DNA of 64,000 nucleotides from Branchinecta lynchi (lineage: Eukaryota; Arthropoda; Branchiopoda; Anostraca; Branchinectidae): assembly GCA_023053575.1 (NCBI GenBank), contig JAKZAP010000013.1, positions 1,436,001 to 1,500,000 on the forward strand. The letters are read 5' to 3'. This document shows positions 9,901 through 41,519 of this stretch, in pieces; position 1 is the stretch's first letter, and each line of letters opens with the position of its first letter. Both the position numbers and the translations under genes were made by a program. The notes beneath the pieces are model-generated. The model saw only the letters and a list, made by a program, of their open reading frames with translations, searched no databases and had not been told where the DNA came from.

Positions 9901-11762
9901 TTCTTATTTTTATATTTTTCCTCTTTCTTCACTAAAACTTCACACAGAACTAAACTGAAACTGGTTAAATCACCCCGAAAGCAAACCCAAGCTAAACCTC
10001 CAGGATATTCCCAGAATAACGAGAACACCCGTGAAACTAAAGAGTGAAAGTGGAATCTGCGTATCCTAAACAAAGTTTGCTGCAACACTTCACGTTGCCA
10101 AGGCAACGTAGGTCTAGTTTGCCTTGTTTTGCGATAGGATAGGTGTGCCCAGACCCCCCCCCCCCCCCCCGCCAAAAAAAAAATAGTTATTGTTGCTTTT
10201 AACTGTTCAACTATGTGATTATTATGGTATGCATAATGAACTAATTAATTTATCCCAAAAAGCCCCTGGGGCCATGGCCGGGAAACAACAAATGAAAAAA
10301 AAAAAATCTCAACATAAACACCAAAAAGAGAAAACTCTGCGTAACCTAGACTAAACCCCAGCGTACAGCGCTGGGCACCTTTTCTTTCCTGGCCATGACT
10401 GTTTTGTCCAGACGGATGCACTTATCTGAGAATTTTAATAGTTGCGTTTTTGCAGATGCCATGGTATCTGATACCACGGTCTAAAGTCATTTTTGCAGTT
10501 ATCGTGGTATCTGGCCAGTTATCGTGGTATCTGATATTCAGATACCACGGTCCGACCGTTGTAACTGGTCATGGTATCTGAAAAAGTCATCTCACTTTCA
10601 TCGATTTTTGTCAAATTGGTGGGAAAGAAGTTTGGCACTTAGTGACGTGGCTGAACATCAGTTTTTCTTTTGGGATGACTTTGAAAAGCGCGAGTTCGGC
10701 AATTGTCGTTTTTGCAGAGCAACCATATATCAGACACAGCGACAACTGCAAAAACGACTAATTGTAGATCCAGTTACCGTTACCGTTATACCTCGGACCA
10801 TGTTGCTAGGGTCCATCGAAGGCGGAAGTTACACCACTAGCATGTGATTGAGAGACACGTCGGAGTCGGCGCTGTCGTCGAAATTGAATTTCAGTGGTAT
10901 TTTTCGGACGATATTTTGGAGCTTTGTCGCTGGTTCCCAGTCCTCGCTGCTACTACTTTGCATAGCACGCTCTTTTTACCGCATTTTCGAGTTATAAAAG
11001 AATCGGTCGTTTACTTTAGTAAAAATCAGCCGCCGAACGGTTTTCAAAGTTTTAAGAATATGATGGACTGAATAATTGGGAAAAAAAGAATAGAACCCTA
11101 CTACAAGTATATTGCATTTCCTTACTGAGTACACCTTTAAGATGTTTCGAAACCTTGGCTGAATAGAAAGGCTGGAAAATCATGCACAGTTGTAATTTTG
11201 TCTGGATTTTGTGCTGCTTGAATTGAAGCATACGCTGCCTGTCCGATTCCAACAGAATCCCAAAAGAAGTAGTGTTAGAAGAAGGAGGTAGTTCATAAAA
11301 ATGATAGTAGTTCTCTGTTCTCTTCATTTTCTCCCAGATAATTGCAAATATCTATTTGAGTAGACCGTGGTTATCTATCCCAAATTCTAGTCTTTTTATG
11401 GTAATGGTTCCGGCAGACGATTAGAGTCGTGCCGGTAGCGTACTGGAATTCCGTGCGGAAATGTTGTGAATTTTTTAAACTTATGAAAGTGCAGAAAATA
11501 CGGCCGACTAAACTTCGTCGTCTCTCCGCATATAAAATCTTCCACCACGTTGTGGCAAATTGACCGCCACCCTAATTAAAGTGCCCTTGCCGTTTTAGAC
11601 CTCGACAAGGTGAAAGCTTACATCGATGCCTTCCGTTACGGTTGTCCACCCCACGCTGGAGGCGGCATTGGAATGGAGCGAGTCACGATGCTATACCTTG
11701 GTCTAGACAACATCAGGAAAACATCCATGTTCCCCCGTGATCCCAAGCGTATCACACCGTGA
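6662..11762 (+). CDS. DARS1: Aspartyl-tRNA synthetase, cytosolic (last four coding exons)
   Basis: Class IIb aminoacyl-tRNA synthetase that charges tRNA-Asp with aspartate in the cytosol; in animals it usually belongs to the multisynthetase complex. Four exons (6662-6968, 7924-8004, 9717-9828, 11599-11762) join in phase to give the last 220 residues, roughly the C-terminal 44 per cent of the family's usual length of about 500. Visible signatures are [14 protein letters not shown] just after motif 2, [13 protein letters not shown] [18 protein letters not shown], the [11 protein letters not shown] block, and class II motif 3 [12 protein letters not shown] with its invariant arginine. The product ends in [12 protein letters not shown], the conserved animal C-terminus, followed by TGA. 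The N-terminal anticodon-binding domain and motif 1 are not in the window's resolvable exons. Introns carry MITEs and other repeats. It is convergent with RUVBL1. Confidence 0.97.
7085..7320 (-). repeat. Dispersed repeat family G, copy 1
   Basis: The reverse complement matches 20,490-20,670 in several blocks, notably ctcggccgagttggtctcgg, ggcttcctt followed by ccca, and the ggtggtaggg-type left part. Non-coding; in the first visible DARS1 intron. Confidence 0.6.
7635..7770 (-). repeat. Partial copy of MITE family H
   Basis: Contains the end block agttgcttttttgat, followed by blocks (gaattctcgattctcgtac, attaccgtttttgct) that are the reverse complement of the right half of the full copy at 30,965-31,350. 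Only one half is preserved. Confidence 0.6.
7924..8004 (+). CDS. DARS1: DARS1 exon (27 codons)
   Basis: Flanked by the acceptor ttttcag and the donor gtaaga, with phase 0 at both ends. It encodes [18 protein letters not shown] and then YTMPDPHNQ, part of the class II catalytic core that leads towards motif 3. Short internal exon; sequence closely follows animal DARS1. Confidence 0.96.
8360..8475. repeat. Dispersed short repeat I, copy 1
   Basis: The block from gattttcgggtttttt through tcttgatcagc and gatgatgtgcgaggg is repeated at about 14,455-14,540. Nothing coding. Confidence 0.6.
8743..8980. mobile_element. MITE family J (238 bp) with internal hairpin
   Basis: Ends GGTTGCGTTCCG at 8,743 and CGGAACGCAACC at 8,980 are inverted. 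Each is followed by repeated TTAACAATTGTTAAC / GTTAACGATCGTTAAC motifs. The centre holds a perfect hairpin with 13-bp arms (TTTTGTAACGATG / CATCGTTACAAAA). AGA flanks both ends and may be a 3-bp target duplication. No coding capacity. Confidence 0.75.
9717..9828 (+). CDS. DARS1: DARS1 exon ([11 protein letters not shown] block)
   Basis: Acceptor tttctttag, donor gtgagt; starts phase 0 and ends phase 1. Encodes [20 protein letters not shown] and then [18 protein letters not shown], including the conserved E of MRGEEI near the active site and the GAQR segment. No disruption. Confidence 0.96.
10440..10600. repeat. Cluster of GTGGTATCTG palindromes
   Basis: The decamer GTGGTATCTG or its complement occurs at least five times within 130 bp. 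One pair (10,524-10,533 and 10,539-10,548) forms a perfect 10-bp-arm hairpin, and another (about 10,463-10,475) is a near-continuous palindrome. In the last DARS1 intron; function unknown. Confidence 0.6.
10705..10758. repeat. Perfect 13-bp inverted repeat
   Basis: GTCGTTTTTGCAG at 10,705-10,717 and CTGCAAAAACGAC at 10,746-10,758 surround a 28-bp spacer. The same cgtttttgcag word occurs near 10,445 at the edge of the preceding palindrome cluster, so both may belong to one decayed inverted-repeat element. Confidence 0.7.
11599..11762 (+). CDS. DARS1: DARS1 terminal exon with class II motif 3
   Basis: Acceptor gccgttttag; begins in phase 1 (completing a D codon) and ends with the TGA stop at 11,760-11,762. 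Encodes [20 protein letters not shown], then [12 protein letters not shown] (motif 3, ATP-binding arginine) and the terminal [14 protein letters not shown]. Confidence 0.97.
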
Positions 11763-11815
11763 TCCCTTGAATATGTGTTCTATATGCTTATTGGGTTTGT
11801 TTTTGCAACGGAGAG

Positions 11816-11821
11816 AATAAA
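11816..11821 (+). terminator. Probable DARS1 polyadenylation signal
   Basis: A canonical AATAAA lies 54 bp after the DARS1 stop codon, followed within about 20 bp by a T/G-rich tract (ttcttgttttgcc). This is the usual arrangement for 3' end formation and suggests a very short 3' UTR. Confidence 0.75.
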
Positions 11822-11943
11822 AGAAATTTCAGGATTCTTGTTTTGCCAGAGAGCTTGTTATGATTCTAGCTCAGAGTGAGCATCTTCGCGACGTTATGAT
11901 CTACACACGGTCAGAAGTTTGATAAATAATATTTGAGCCTAAG

Positions 11944-12256
11944 AGCGTGTTCCACCCTTATAACAATAGTAACTATTAGTTATTATTTTCGTTCCAACCT
12001 CACGAAAAGTCACTACGGCAACAGTTTCAACATTCTCGAAATAGTAACAAATTGTAACTATTTGCTTACCATGCTGACATGCTCGGGAGTGTAGGAAGCG
12101 TGCTAACTACGGATCTCTGTAACGTGATTGGCTGGTCTCCCCGTGGAGTGATATTTCGACGAAAATAGAAAAATGCGTTCCAGCCTTGACGCCAAGATGC
12201 CAAAGTTCGTGAGATCATGTGTTGTAACTACGATAAGTAGGATGGAACACGCTCTA
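11944..12256. mobile_element. MITE family B, copy 2 (intact, about 313 bp)
   Basis: Terminal inverted repeats GAGCGTGTTCCACCCTTA and the reverse complement of GGATGGAACACGCTC delimit an interior with ATAGTAACTATTAGTTATTA, a CTGTAACGTGATTGG block and GCGTTCCAGCCTTGACG. It is directly abutted by TA on both sides, compatible with a TA target duplication. This is the reference copy for recognising the interruption at 4.8 kb. Confidence 0.8.
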
Positions 12257-12261
12257 GGCTG

Positions 12262-12540
12262 ACTGTGAAACATAAATTTAAACAATGGATAAAAAGGATA
12301 CGTCAGCTAGGATACTTTGACAGCGATTTTCGGCCCCTCTTAGCAAGGGTCCTCGTCAGGCTGTCGAACATCAAGGACAACGTAACTGCAGGATTCGTTT
12401 TCTTCCATTCTCGAACGTTCTCCCTGATATTCGACAGCCTAACGAGGACCCTTGCCAAGAAGGGCAGAAATATCGCTACTAAAGCACCGTCGCTGATGTA
12501 TCCGTTTTATCCATTGTTTGAACAGAAATATGATATAAAT
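12262..12540. repeat. Hairpin module K, head-to-head pair
   Basis: Two copies of module K in opposite orientation, sharing ends like ttaaacaatggataaaa and tttatccattgtttgaa. Each carries the word CCTGACGAGGACCCTTG or a variant, then AAGAAGGGC and GAAATATCGC. The module recurs about ten times in the window. The interior hairpin CC(A)CCCTT / AAGGGCC is retained in both copies here. Confidence 0.75.
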
Positions 12541-12668
12541 TAAAACACGGATGCCCATCCTTGTGTTAAATTTTTATCAAACTTTTGGCAGTGAGTGCCA
12601 GTATCTACATGTTTGAGGGTGTTTTCAACTTATTTTTCGCGGAAAATGACACTTAAAAGGGTCGTAAC

Positions 12669-14045
12669 CAGGGGCGTCGCAAGGGGGGGGGGGGGTGCGG
12701 GGGGTGCAGCACCCCCCCCCCCCCCCACCTTTTTGAGATTCGGTAAAAAATTTGGGCCGAAGGCCCAAAATGTTACTAAAATTGTTCGGTATTTTCTCGA
12801 TTTACGGGGATTCGGTAGTTATACAGAATCCTAAATAGGCTATCTGTACAAATCTCTTCGGTACAATGATCGGGATTCGGTATAATTGCCAGTATTCTGT
12901 AGTTATCACGAATTTGGTGAGAGAATTTACTGAAATCATTTGGTAATTTTTCGATGCCGGAACTATTCGGTATGTTTATGGAGATTCCATGGTTACACAG
13001 ACTCCCGAATAAGCTATTGGTTCAGAATTATTCGGTGTCATGATTGGGATTCGGTAATTTATTAAGTATAATTTCAAGGATTCGGAAGTTAACCACAAAC
13101 CCTGACTTTGTTCAAGTTTCGACGAAAGTATACCGAATCTGAATATTGCTCGGTAGTCTTTCGATACCAAAACAATTGTTATAATAACCGGGATACGGTG
13201 GTTATACAGAATCCCGAACACGCTATCGGTATAATAACCGGGATTCGGTAACTTATTCGTTGTAATGGCCAGGATTCGGAAGTTACCACGAACCTCGAAA
13301 CTCAGAAGAGGTCGAGTGAAGCACTGGTCGCAGACAAAAGGGATGATCTGTGATATCATCGATAGTCCTTACTTTTATTTTGGATCCCAAAAAGAATATC
13401 TAATCATAAATATTTCGAAAATTCCGCCTGCAGCACTTTTCGTAATGTTCTCTATTTTGTGGAAGGGCGCGTCATTTGACGGGGGTTTTAAGCCAGTTTT
13501 AGGATTGAGATTTCGAATCATTAAAAGCTAGAATTTGGATGGAAATTAAATTTGGCAGGAAAAAGCAAAAACAAGTTTCGCCTGCGGCGCTCACTTTATG
13601 TTATCATAGGTAGTATATTGACTAGACTACAGTTGCTGCTGCTGCCGGAACGTCGCTCCATCCGTTTTCTAGAACTTCTTAAGAGTCTCGGTATTTCATC
13701 AACGATAAATAATAGAATTTGTAAGAGAAGCAGTTAAATTTTAGCCTACAAAAACAAAACAAAAAATGGATTTCGGAAATTTTCGCCTGCGGCGCTTGAT
13801 TTAATTTTCTATTGGCTATAATAGATAGTAGCTGTTACTGCAATCATGCCCGGCAACGTATTCTGCATGTGGGCTTCGCCAAAGCGCTCATGCTGCCTTT
13901 TATTGTTACTCTTCCTACGTAATCGTTTCTGTTCCATAATTTAGAGCTCGAATTCTTAGTTCTAGGATTCGGTAAAATTTTTGAAAGATTCGGTAAAATT
14001 TTGGCTCTCCACCCCCCCACCGAAAATGCACTTGCGACGCCCCTG
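12669..14045. mobile_element. Non-autonomous hAT-like element hAT1 (1,377 bp)
   Basis: Perfect 15-bp terminal inverted repeats, CAGGGGCGTCGCAAG and CTTGCGACGCCCCTG, are flanked by a perfect 8-bp direct repeat GTCGTAAC (12,661-12,668 and 14,046-14,053). An 8-bp duplication and CAGNG-type ends are hallmarks of the hAT superfamily. The interior is made of many variants of the words ATTCGGTA and ACCGGGATTCGG and encodes no transposase. A second copy, split by a LINE, lies at 45,030-46,917. Confidence 0.9.
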
Positions 14046-14147
14046 GTCGTAACATAAATATTCTCGGCATCCGCCAGCAAAAGGTATGCACCCATTTCTG
14101 AAACACATCAGCCAATGATCTCCTCTGATGCTTGATCTGCCTCAAAA

Positions 14148-14420
14148 GTGCCAAACACGGCAACTTCAAACGACGAAAGCTTTCGATGGGATCCAAAAAT
14201 GCAGTATTTGTTGGATGTCTTGATTCAAACAACCAGATCTTTAGATTCGCGGTCATCGCCAGGCTCCTTAAATGTGTTACAATCTAACGCTTTGAAATGT
14301 ACAAAAAATGGTACCGTAGTGGTGTTTTTCACAAATTACGGGCAAATGGCTTATCAGCTGAGAAAACCAAGTCCAGATATCGATTGTATCCCATGTATCC
14401 CAATATCTCGTCTCTGATCT
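14148..14420. repeat. Dispersed repeat family L, copy 1
   Basis: Similar to 56,540-56,745: both contain tttcgatgggatcc, then a cttgattcaaaca-like block, and then a tacgggcaaa / tacggacaaa block, with indels between. Although an open frame crosses it, the two copies do not share a conserved frame. Confidence 0.5.
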
Positions 14421-14454
14421 ACTTCTTTTACTGAGACCTTGTTTCGAAGAAATA

Positions 14455-14545
14455 GAAAACCGTGATTTTCGGGGTTTTTTCTTGATCAGCTAATTATCCC
14501 TCTAGGATGATGTGCGAGGGATAAACATAAATTCGGATATTTCGG
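14455..14545. repeat. Dispersed short repeat I, copy 2
   Basis: Matches 8,360-8,475 (gattttcggggttttttc, ttgatcagc, gatgatgtgcgaggg). Confidence 0.6.
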
Positions 14546-14897
14546 TTGCACTTCCGGCAAACCGTCCTCAGCGAAAAACAAAACAAAACTAAATCAATCC
14601 ACCACAATCACAAACAGGAGAACGATGCGGAACCAACAGACAATAAGACGAGATGTAACTAAAAACCAGAAGAAAACGGTGCGGATGCAGATACAAATAA
14701 AATAACGAAAGATAAAATGTGCGTGTTAAAAAATATATATGTACAAATCTGTGATTATTTACAATTCTGAGCTCTGTGTATATTCATCGGTACTTGTTTA
14801 TCGGTACTCCGGGCGAACTGAGGAACAAAAGTTCAAAAACGAATTCAGCATGTCTCCTAATCCCCGTATCGACCCTCTGATCAACTTCAGAAAGAAT

Positions 14898-15105
14898 AAA
14901 TATTCTTTGAGCCCAAGCTGACTTTGAAACATTTATTCAAACAATGTTTACAACGGATACGTCAGCTATGATTCTTCATCAGCGATATTTCGGCCCTTCT
15001 TGGCAAGGGTCCTCGTCAGGCTGTCGATCCTCTGGTTCAACTTCGGGGAAGGAAACAAACCTGTAAACAGCCCGTTGTAAACATTGTCTCAATAAAATTC
15101 AGAAA
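14898..15105 (-). repeat. Hairpin module K, single copy
   Basis: Carries the full set of K blocks in reverse complement: gcccaagctgactttgaaac, tttattcaaacaatg, tcagctatgattcttcatc, gcgatatttcggcccttctt, and ggcaagggtcctcgtcaggc. It also has the adjoining cttcggggaaggaaacaaac piece seen near 27.7 and 56.0 kb. Confidence 0.75.
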
Positions 15106-15429
15106 GAATGTTACTTTACCAGATTTCAGGTTTCCGAGCGAACTCGTATGTCCGGCAGGAAAATGAAGTTCAGATATGGGTTCAGCAAGGCCGTATCCAG
15201 GGGGGGGGGGGGGGGTTGACGTGTCGGGTTAAGTGTCAGTGATTGTGTTAAGTGTCGGTCGTTTGGAAACAAAGAGTTTAGCCGCCGAAGCCGTAGAGGG
15301 TACGGCCCTGGCGTTTCAGAGCGGTAGACGACATCCATGGCGGTGACGGTCTTTCGCTTGGTTGACCCTCCCCCCCCCCCCCCCGAAACATAAAAAAATA
15401 ATCATTTTCATAGGCTTTTCCCTCTGATC

Positions 15430-17895
15430 TATGTTTTTATGGCACTTGCCCTTCGGCCAAGTGCCATATAGCGATCGCAATTTCTGTCCGTCCGTCGGTC
15501 TGTCGGTCTGTCCAGGTTTTGCTAGTTCGGGCACTTCCAGATAAGCTAGGACGATAAACTTGGCAAGCGTATCAGGGACCCCAAATGATTAAGTTGGAAA
15601 TAGTCACTTCCCCGATCCGAGCACGGTGGGGGGAGTGGAGGGAGGGGGAATCCGGAATCTTGAGGTATTTTTAACTTTTGAACGGGTGATCGGATCTCGA
15701 TGAAACTTGATATTTGGAACGACCTCATGCCTCAGACGACCCACTTAAAATCCGGACCGGATCCGGTGACTTTTGGGGGGAGCTGGAGGGGGCAACCGGA
15801 AATCTTGGGAAACGCTATGAGTGGAGGGATCGAGATGAAACTTGGTGGGAAGACACCTAGCAAACACTAGATACATCATTGACATAACCGAGCCGATTCG
15901 GGCACTGTGGGGGGAGTGGAGGGAGGGGGAATCCGGAACCTTGAGGTATTTATAACTTTTGAACGGGTGATCGGATCTCGATGGAACTTGATATTTGGAA
16001 AGACCTCATGCCTCAGACGACGTACTTAAAATCCGGACCGGATCCGGTGACTTTTGGGGGGAGCTGGAGGGGGCAACCGGAAATCTTGGGAAACGCTATG
16101 AGTGGAGGGATCGAGATGAAACTTGGTGGGAAGACACCTAGCAAACACTAGATACATCATTGACATAACCGAGCCGATTCGGGTACTGTGGGGGGGGGGG
16201 GGGGAGTGGAGGGAGGGGGAATCCGGAATCTTGAGGTATTTATAACTTTTGAACGGGTGATCGGATCTCGATGAAACTTGATATTTGGAACGACCTCATG
16301 CCTCAGACGACCCACTTAAAATCCGGACCGGATCCGGTGACTTTTGGGGGGAGCTGGAGGGGGCAACCGGAAATCTTGGGAAACGCTATGAGTGGAGGGA
16401 TCGAGATGAAACTTGGTGGGAAGACACCTAGCAAACACTAGATACATCATTGACATAACCGAGCCGATTAGGGCACTGTGGGGGGGAGTGGAGGGAGGGG
16501 GAATCCGGAACCTTGAGGTATTTATAACTTTTGAACGGGTGATCGGATCTCGATGGAACTTGGTATTTGGAAAGACCTCATGCCTCAGACGACGTACTTA
16601 AAATCCGGACCGGATCCGGTGACTTTTGGGGGGAGCTGGAGGGGGCAACCGGAAATCTTGGGAAACGCTATGAGTGGAGGGATCGAGATGAAACTTGGTG
16701 GGAAGAGACCTAGCAAACACTAGATACATCATTGACATAACCGATCCGATTCGGGTACTGTGGGGGGAGTGGAGGGAGGGGGAATCCGGAATCTTGAGGT
16801 ATTTATAACTTTTGAACGGGTGATCGGATCTCGATGGAACTTGATATTTGGAAAGACCTCATGCCTCAGACGACCCACTTAAAATCCGGACCGGATCCAG
16901 TGACTTTTGGGGGGAGCTGGAGGAGGCAACCGGAAATCTTGGGAAACGCTATGAGTGGAGGGGTCGAGATGAAACTTGGTGGGAAGACACCTAATAAACA
17001 CTAGATACATCATTGACATGACCGAGCCGATTCGGGCACTGTCGGGGGAGTGGAGGGAAAGGAATCCAGAATCTTGAGGTATTTATAACTTTTTAACGGG
17101 TGACCGGATCTCGATGAAACTTGATATTTGGAACGACCTCATGCCTCAGACGACCCACTTAAAATCCGGACCGGATCCGGTGACTTTTGGGGGGAGCTGG
17201 AGGGGGCAACCGGAAATCTTGGGAAACGCTGTGAGTGGAGGGATCGAGATGAAACTTGGTGTGAAGATACATCATTGACATAACCGAGCCAATTCGGGCA
17301 CTGTGGGGGGAGTGGAGGGAGGGGGAATCCGGAATCTTGAGGTATTTATAACTTTTGAACGGGTGATCGGATCTCGATGGAACTTGATATTTGGAAAGGC
17401 CTCATGCCTCAGACGACCCACTTAAAATCCGGACCGGATCCGGTGACTTTTGGGGGAGCTGGAGGGGTTAACCGGAAATCTTGGGAAACGCTTTGAGTGG
17501 AGGGATCGAGATGAAACTTGGTGGGAAGACACCTAGCAAACACTAGATACATCATTGACATGACCGAGCCGATTCGGGCACTGTTGGGGGAGTGGAGGGA
17601 GGGGGAATCCGGAATCTTGAGGTATTTATAACTTTTGAACGGGTGACCGGATCTCGATGAAACTTGATATTTGGAAAGACCTCATGCCTCAGACGACCTA
17701 CTTAAAATCCGGACCGGATCCGGTGAGTTTTGGGGGGAGCTGGAGAGGAGAACCGGAAATATTGGAAAACGCTTTGAGTGGAGGGATCGAGATGAAACTT
17801 GGTGGGAAGACACCTAGCAAACACTAGATATATCATTGACATAACCGAGCCGTGCCTACTCGTAACAAGTGCCATATGAGCTCGTAGCTCTTGTT
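15430..17895 (+). repeat. Family A element with an internal 285-bp tandem array
   Basis: The left boundary is the family A hairpin (ATGGCACTTG / CAAGTGCCAT, 15,437-15,465). The right end, gccatatgagctcgtagctc, contains a small GAGCT-cgt-AGCTC hairpin. In between, about eight monomers of roughly 285 bp run head to tail. Each has ctgtggggggagtggaggga, aacttttgaacgggtgatcg, atccggaccggatccggtga, and gatgaaacttggtgggaag. Monomers are highly similar with sporadic changes; one around 17,260 has lost about 25 bp. Two alternating subtypes (gatggaacttgatatttgg vs gatgaaacttgatatttgg) hint at a dimeric amplification step. No coding function. Confidence 0.9.
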
Positions 17896-18370
17896 TTTTT
17901 TACTTTTTTGTCCGACCAGCAGGCAACCCCCCCCCCCCCCCCCCCGAAATAAATTCCTGGATAAGGGCCTGGGGTTCAGCATGTGTTTTCACAAATAAAC
18001 TCAAGATCAATAACGAATTCAGCATGTATCATTACCCCTGCATCAAGTATCAAATCGACTTGAGATACAACTTATATTTTTGAAAAAAAATTCGGTTTTG
18101 TCCGGCGAGAAAATAATTTTCGTATCCGGATTTAGCATGTCTCCTTGCTTTTAAATTGACTGTCTCATTAGCTTTAAAAAAAATAATCTACGAACTTTGC
18201 TTTGTCTTGTACTTTGACCAAAGAATCCTCACACCAAGTTTGAACAAAATATCTCTTGCCCTTCGAGCGTTATCGTGCTAACAGACGGACGGATGGACGA
18301 CTTTTGCGAAGTCGTAGGTGTCCCGTTATTTGCTTTCTGGAATCCCAAAAACCAGAGGCACAAGGAACAG
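17896..18370. repeat. Dispersed repeat family E, copy 1
   Basis: Contains the blocks gtccggcgagaaaataa, cggatttagcatgtctcctt, ctcacaccaagtttgaacaa, gttatcgtgctaacagacgg and tggaatcccaaaaa. The same order recurs at 61,195-61,555. Looks like an old dispersed repeat with a GACGGACGGA-type simple stretch. Further fragments of the left part are near 14.8 and 15.15 kb. Confidence 0.65.
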
Positions 18371-18836
18371 AACTATTACGAACGTAGGATGAACCAGTAA
18401 AATAGGTCGGTAAGACGGGTTCTTTAAGTAGCTTTAACCAGTCATTGATATAGCTATTTCATCAGGCGTCGGCGACGCAGTTCATGTGTGAATTACCACC
18501 GTACTATCTTTACTCGCATGCTGTGTGGAACATAGTCATGAATTTACTCGTTCGCCACCTTTATAGGAATCACTCCAGGCAACCAAATTTGTTTCTGAGA
18601 GTACTCACCAATTTTGGTTTTGTAACCGTGAAAGTGTGAGCGATAAATAAATATTCTTTTCTATAGTAACAAATTGTTTTCCGGGAACACCGATTTTGAA
18701 AATTCCTCCGTGGTGGTATCGAGGCCAATTGCATAATAGCAGCTAAAAGAGCAGAACCCATGCGTAATTTTCTTCGAAACGGAGCCTACTTCTAAAAGAG
18801 TACAGCCCCTTCACATTGAATACGTAAGACCTTATA
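18371..18836. other. Intergenic stretch, nothing recognised
   Basis: No gene or repeat boundary identified between family E and the inverted-repeat segment next to RUVBL1's 3' end. Confidence 0.4.
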
Positions 18837-19012
18837 TTAAGTAGCCTATTCACACTGACTAGAGTCCCCTTCCGACTGGGCCAAGTCCAGTCCACGCAGA
18901 GCAACTTACGTATCACGTAAGAACCGTAAGTGGACTTAGATTCTTAAGATGGCCCGCGTGAACGGCCCACTTAAGCTTCTTATAAGTCAGTGTGTAAGGG
19001 GCTTAAGTTGTC
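18837..19012. repeat. Inverted-repeat element M downstream of RUVBL1
   Basis: The left part (attcacactgact) and right part (ataagtcagtgtgtaagggg) are imperfect inverted repeats, with many cacttaag / cttacgta words between. Similar words (cttaagtcagtgagaagccg, aagtcggcttcaca) bound a longer segment at 33.93-34.45 kb. Probable MITE remnants. Confidence 0.5.
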
Positions 19013-19109
19013 TCGGTGTATGGAAATACAAGCGATCGCTGCCATGTACAAAGGAACTGTTTGAATCATTGGGCTTTTGAGTAAAAAATCGATATAAAAC
19101 GAGAGTCAA

Positions 19110-40251
<21,142 letters not shown>

Positions 40252-40407
40252 GTCTAGTGTACAGCAATCTTTCATGATATTTGCTAACACCTCGTTTGCA
40301 GTGGATTGCGTTAATACAGGGGCATTAGAACTGGTTAAGTTCAGTTTCAGATGTAGTGGGCAGATTTCAAAAACGAATTAGCTGGCAGAAAATCTGCTGA
40401 CATTTAG

Positions 40408-40673
40408 AGCATGTTCCACCCTACATATCGTCGTTCCTACGCATGACGTCACGAATTCCAGCTTCTTGGTGTCAAGGCTGGAACGCATTTTTCTATTTTT
40501 AGCAAAATATAGTGCCACTGGTTGATCCGACCAATCACGTCACAGATATTCGTAGTTATCACGCTTACTACGCTCCCGAGCGTGGTAAGCAAATAGTTGC
40601 TATTTCGAGAAGGTTGGAAAGGTCAGCGTAACCAATAGTTATTGTTGTTAGAAGGGGGGAACACGCTTAGAGA
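40408..40673. mobile_element. MITE family B, copy 4 (slightly shortened)
   Basis: Bounded by agagcatgttccaccct and ggggggaacacgcttag. Internal blocks cgcatgacgtcacgaattcc, ccaatcacgtcacag and cgagcgtggtaagcaaatag match copy 3. Roughly 45 bp shorter than copy 2. Confidence 0.75.
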
Positions 40674-40869
40674 GTGAGCAGATCTGGACTAGGCTACAAA
40701 TGTAACTTCGAGACAATATTTCTTATTTTAGCAAAAGGGTGGATTCCTTACAAGCTTTAAGTAGGGGGAAATCCTGATTTTTGTTGCTGTTCTAGGATTG
40801 TCTGCTATCCTTTTTATTCTATTTTTGCCAGCTAAAACTGATTTATATCACACCGGCAGCCTTTATAAA

Positions 40870-41430
40870 TAACAACAGCTACAAGCTAATATGGCACTTA
40901 TTACGAGAAGGCAATACAGAAAAGTAGATGAGAACGGCACAAAACACTTATCCACTCGTTTTATCCCACAACGTGCCACACGATTTCTGGTACCTCCCTC
41001 CAACTCCCCCTACCGCGGCAAATCTGCTTCGGGCTCGTGAATGGATCATCTAAAGCATCTTCTCTTAACACCTATCAAGCTTCACTCGAATCTGAGAATT
41101 TTTTGGAAAATTCCGGTTCCGGTCAAACTTGGTCGGATCCAATTCGGACCCTAAAATATGTCATCTACGGCATATGATCCCTCCATATTCCAAGTTTCAT
41201 TTAAATCACTGTACTCGTTAGACCCCTATGCGAGCCACAAAGTTTCCGGGACTCCCCCTCCAACTCCCCCCACTGTGACCAAATATGAATCGAAAACCTA
41301 AAAGTCGCATCTTTGACATCTTCTCTTCCCGTCCATCAAGTTTGACTGGATTCGCAGCATAGACTTTCTGCAAATTTCCGGTCACCTCCCCCCCCCCCCC
41401 TACCGTTGCCGGAGGACTAGTTTTTTTCCT
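40870..41430 (-). repeat. Family A, diverged copy
   Basis: The left edge acagctacaagctaatatgg and tattacgagaaggcaat is the reverse complement of the family A right end at 17.86 kb. Then come ccctccaactccccctac, atccaattcggaccctaaaa and atcaagtttgactgga, monomer-like blocks in reverse. Confidence 0.65.
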
Positions 41431-41519
41431 ACAGTGGCATCTGAAAGTGATTTGCCAGAATAAGATATAATATATAGTCGGTAGAAGTTTCAGTTATTTA
41501 TTACAGGTTTGTTTCCTTC

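Noticed and set aside
15430..17895. CRISPR array
   Set aside because: Repeats are about 285 bp and contiguous, without unique spacers, in an intron-containing animal genome.
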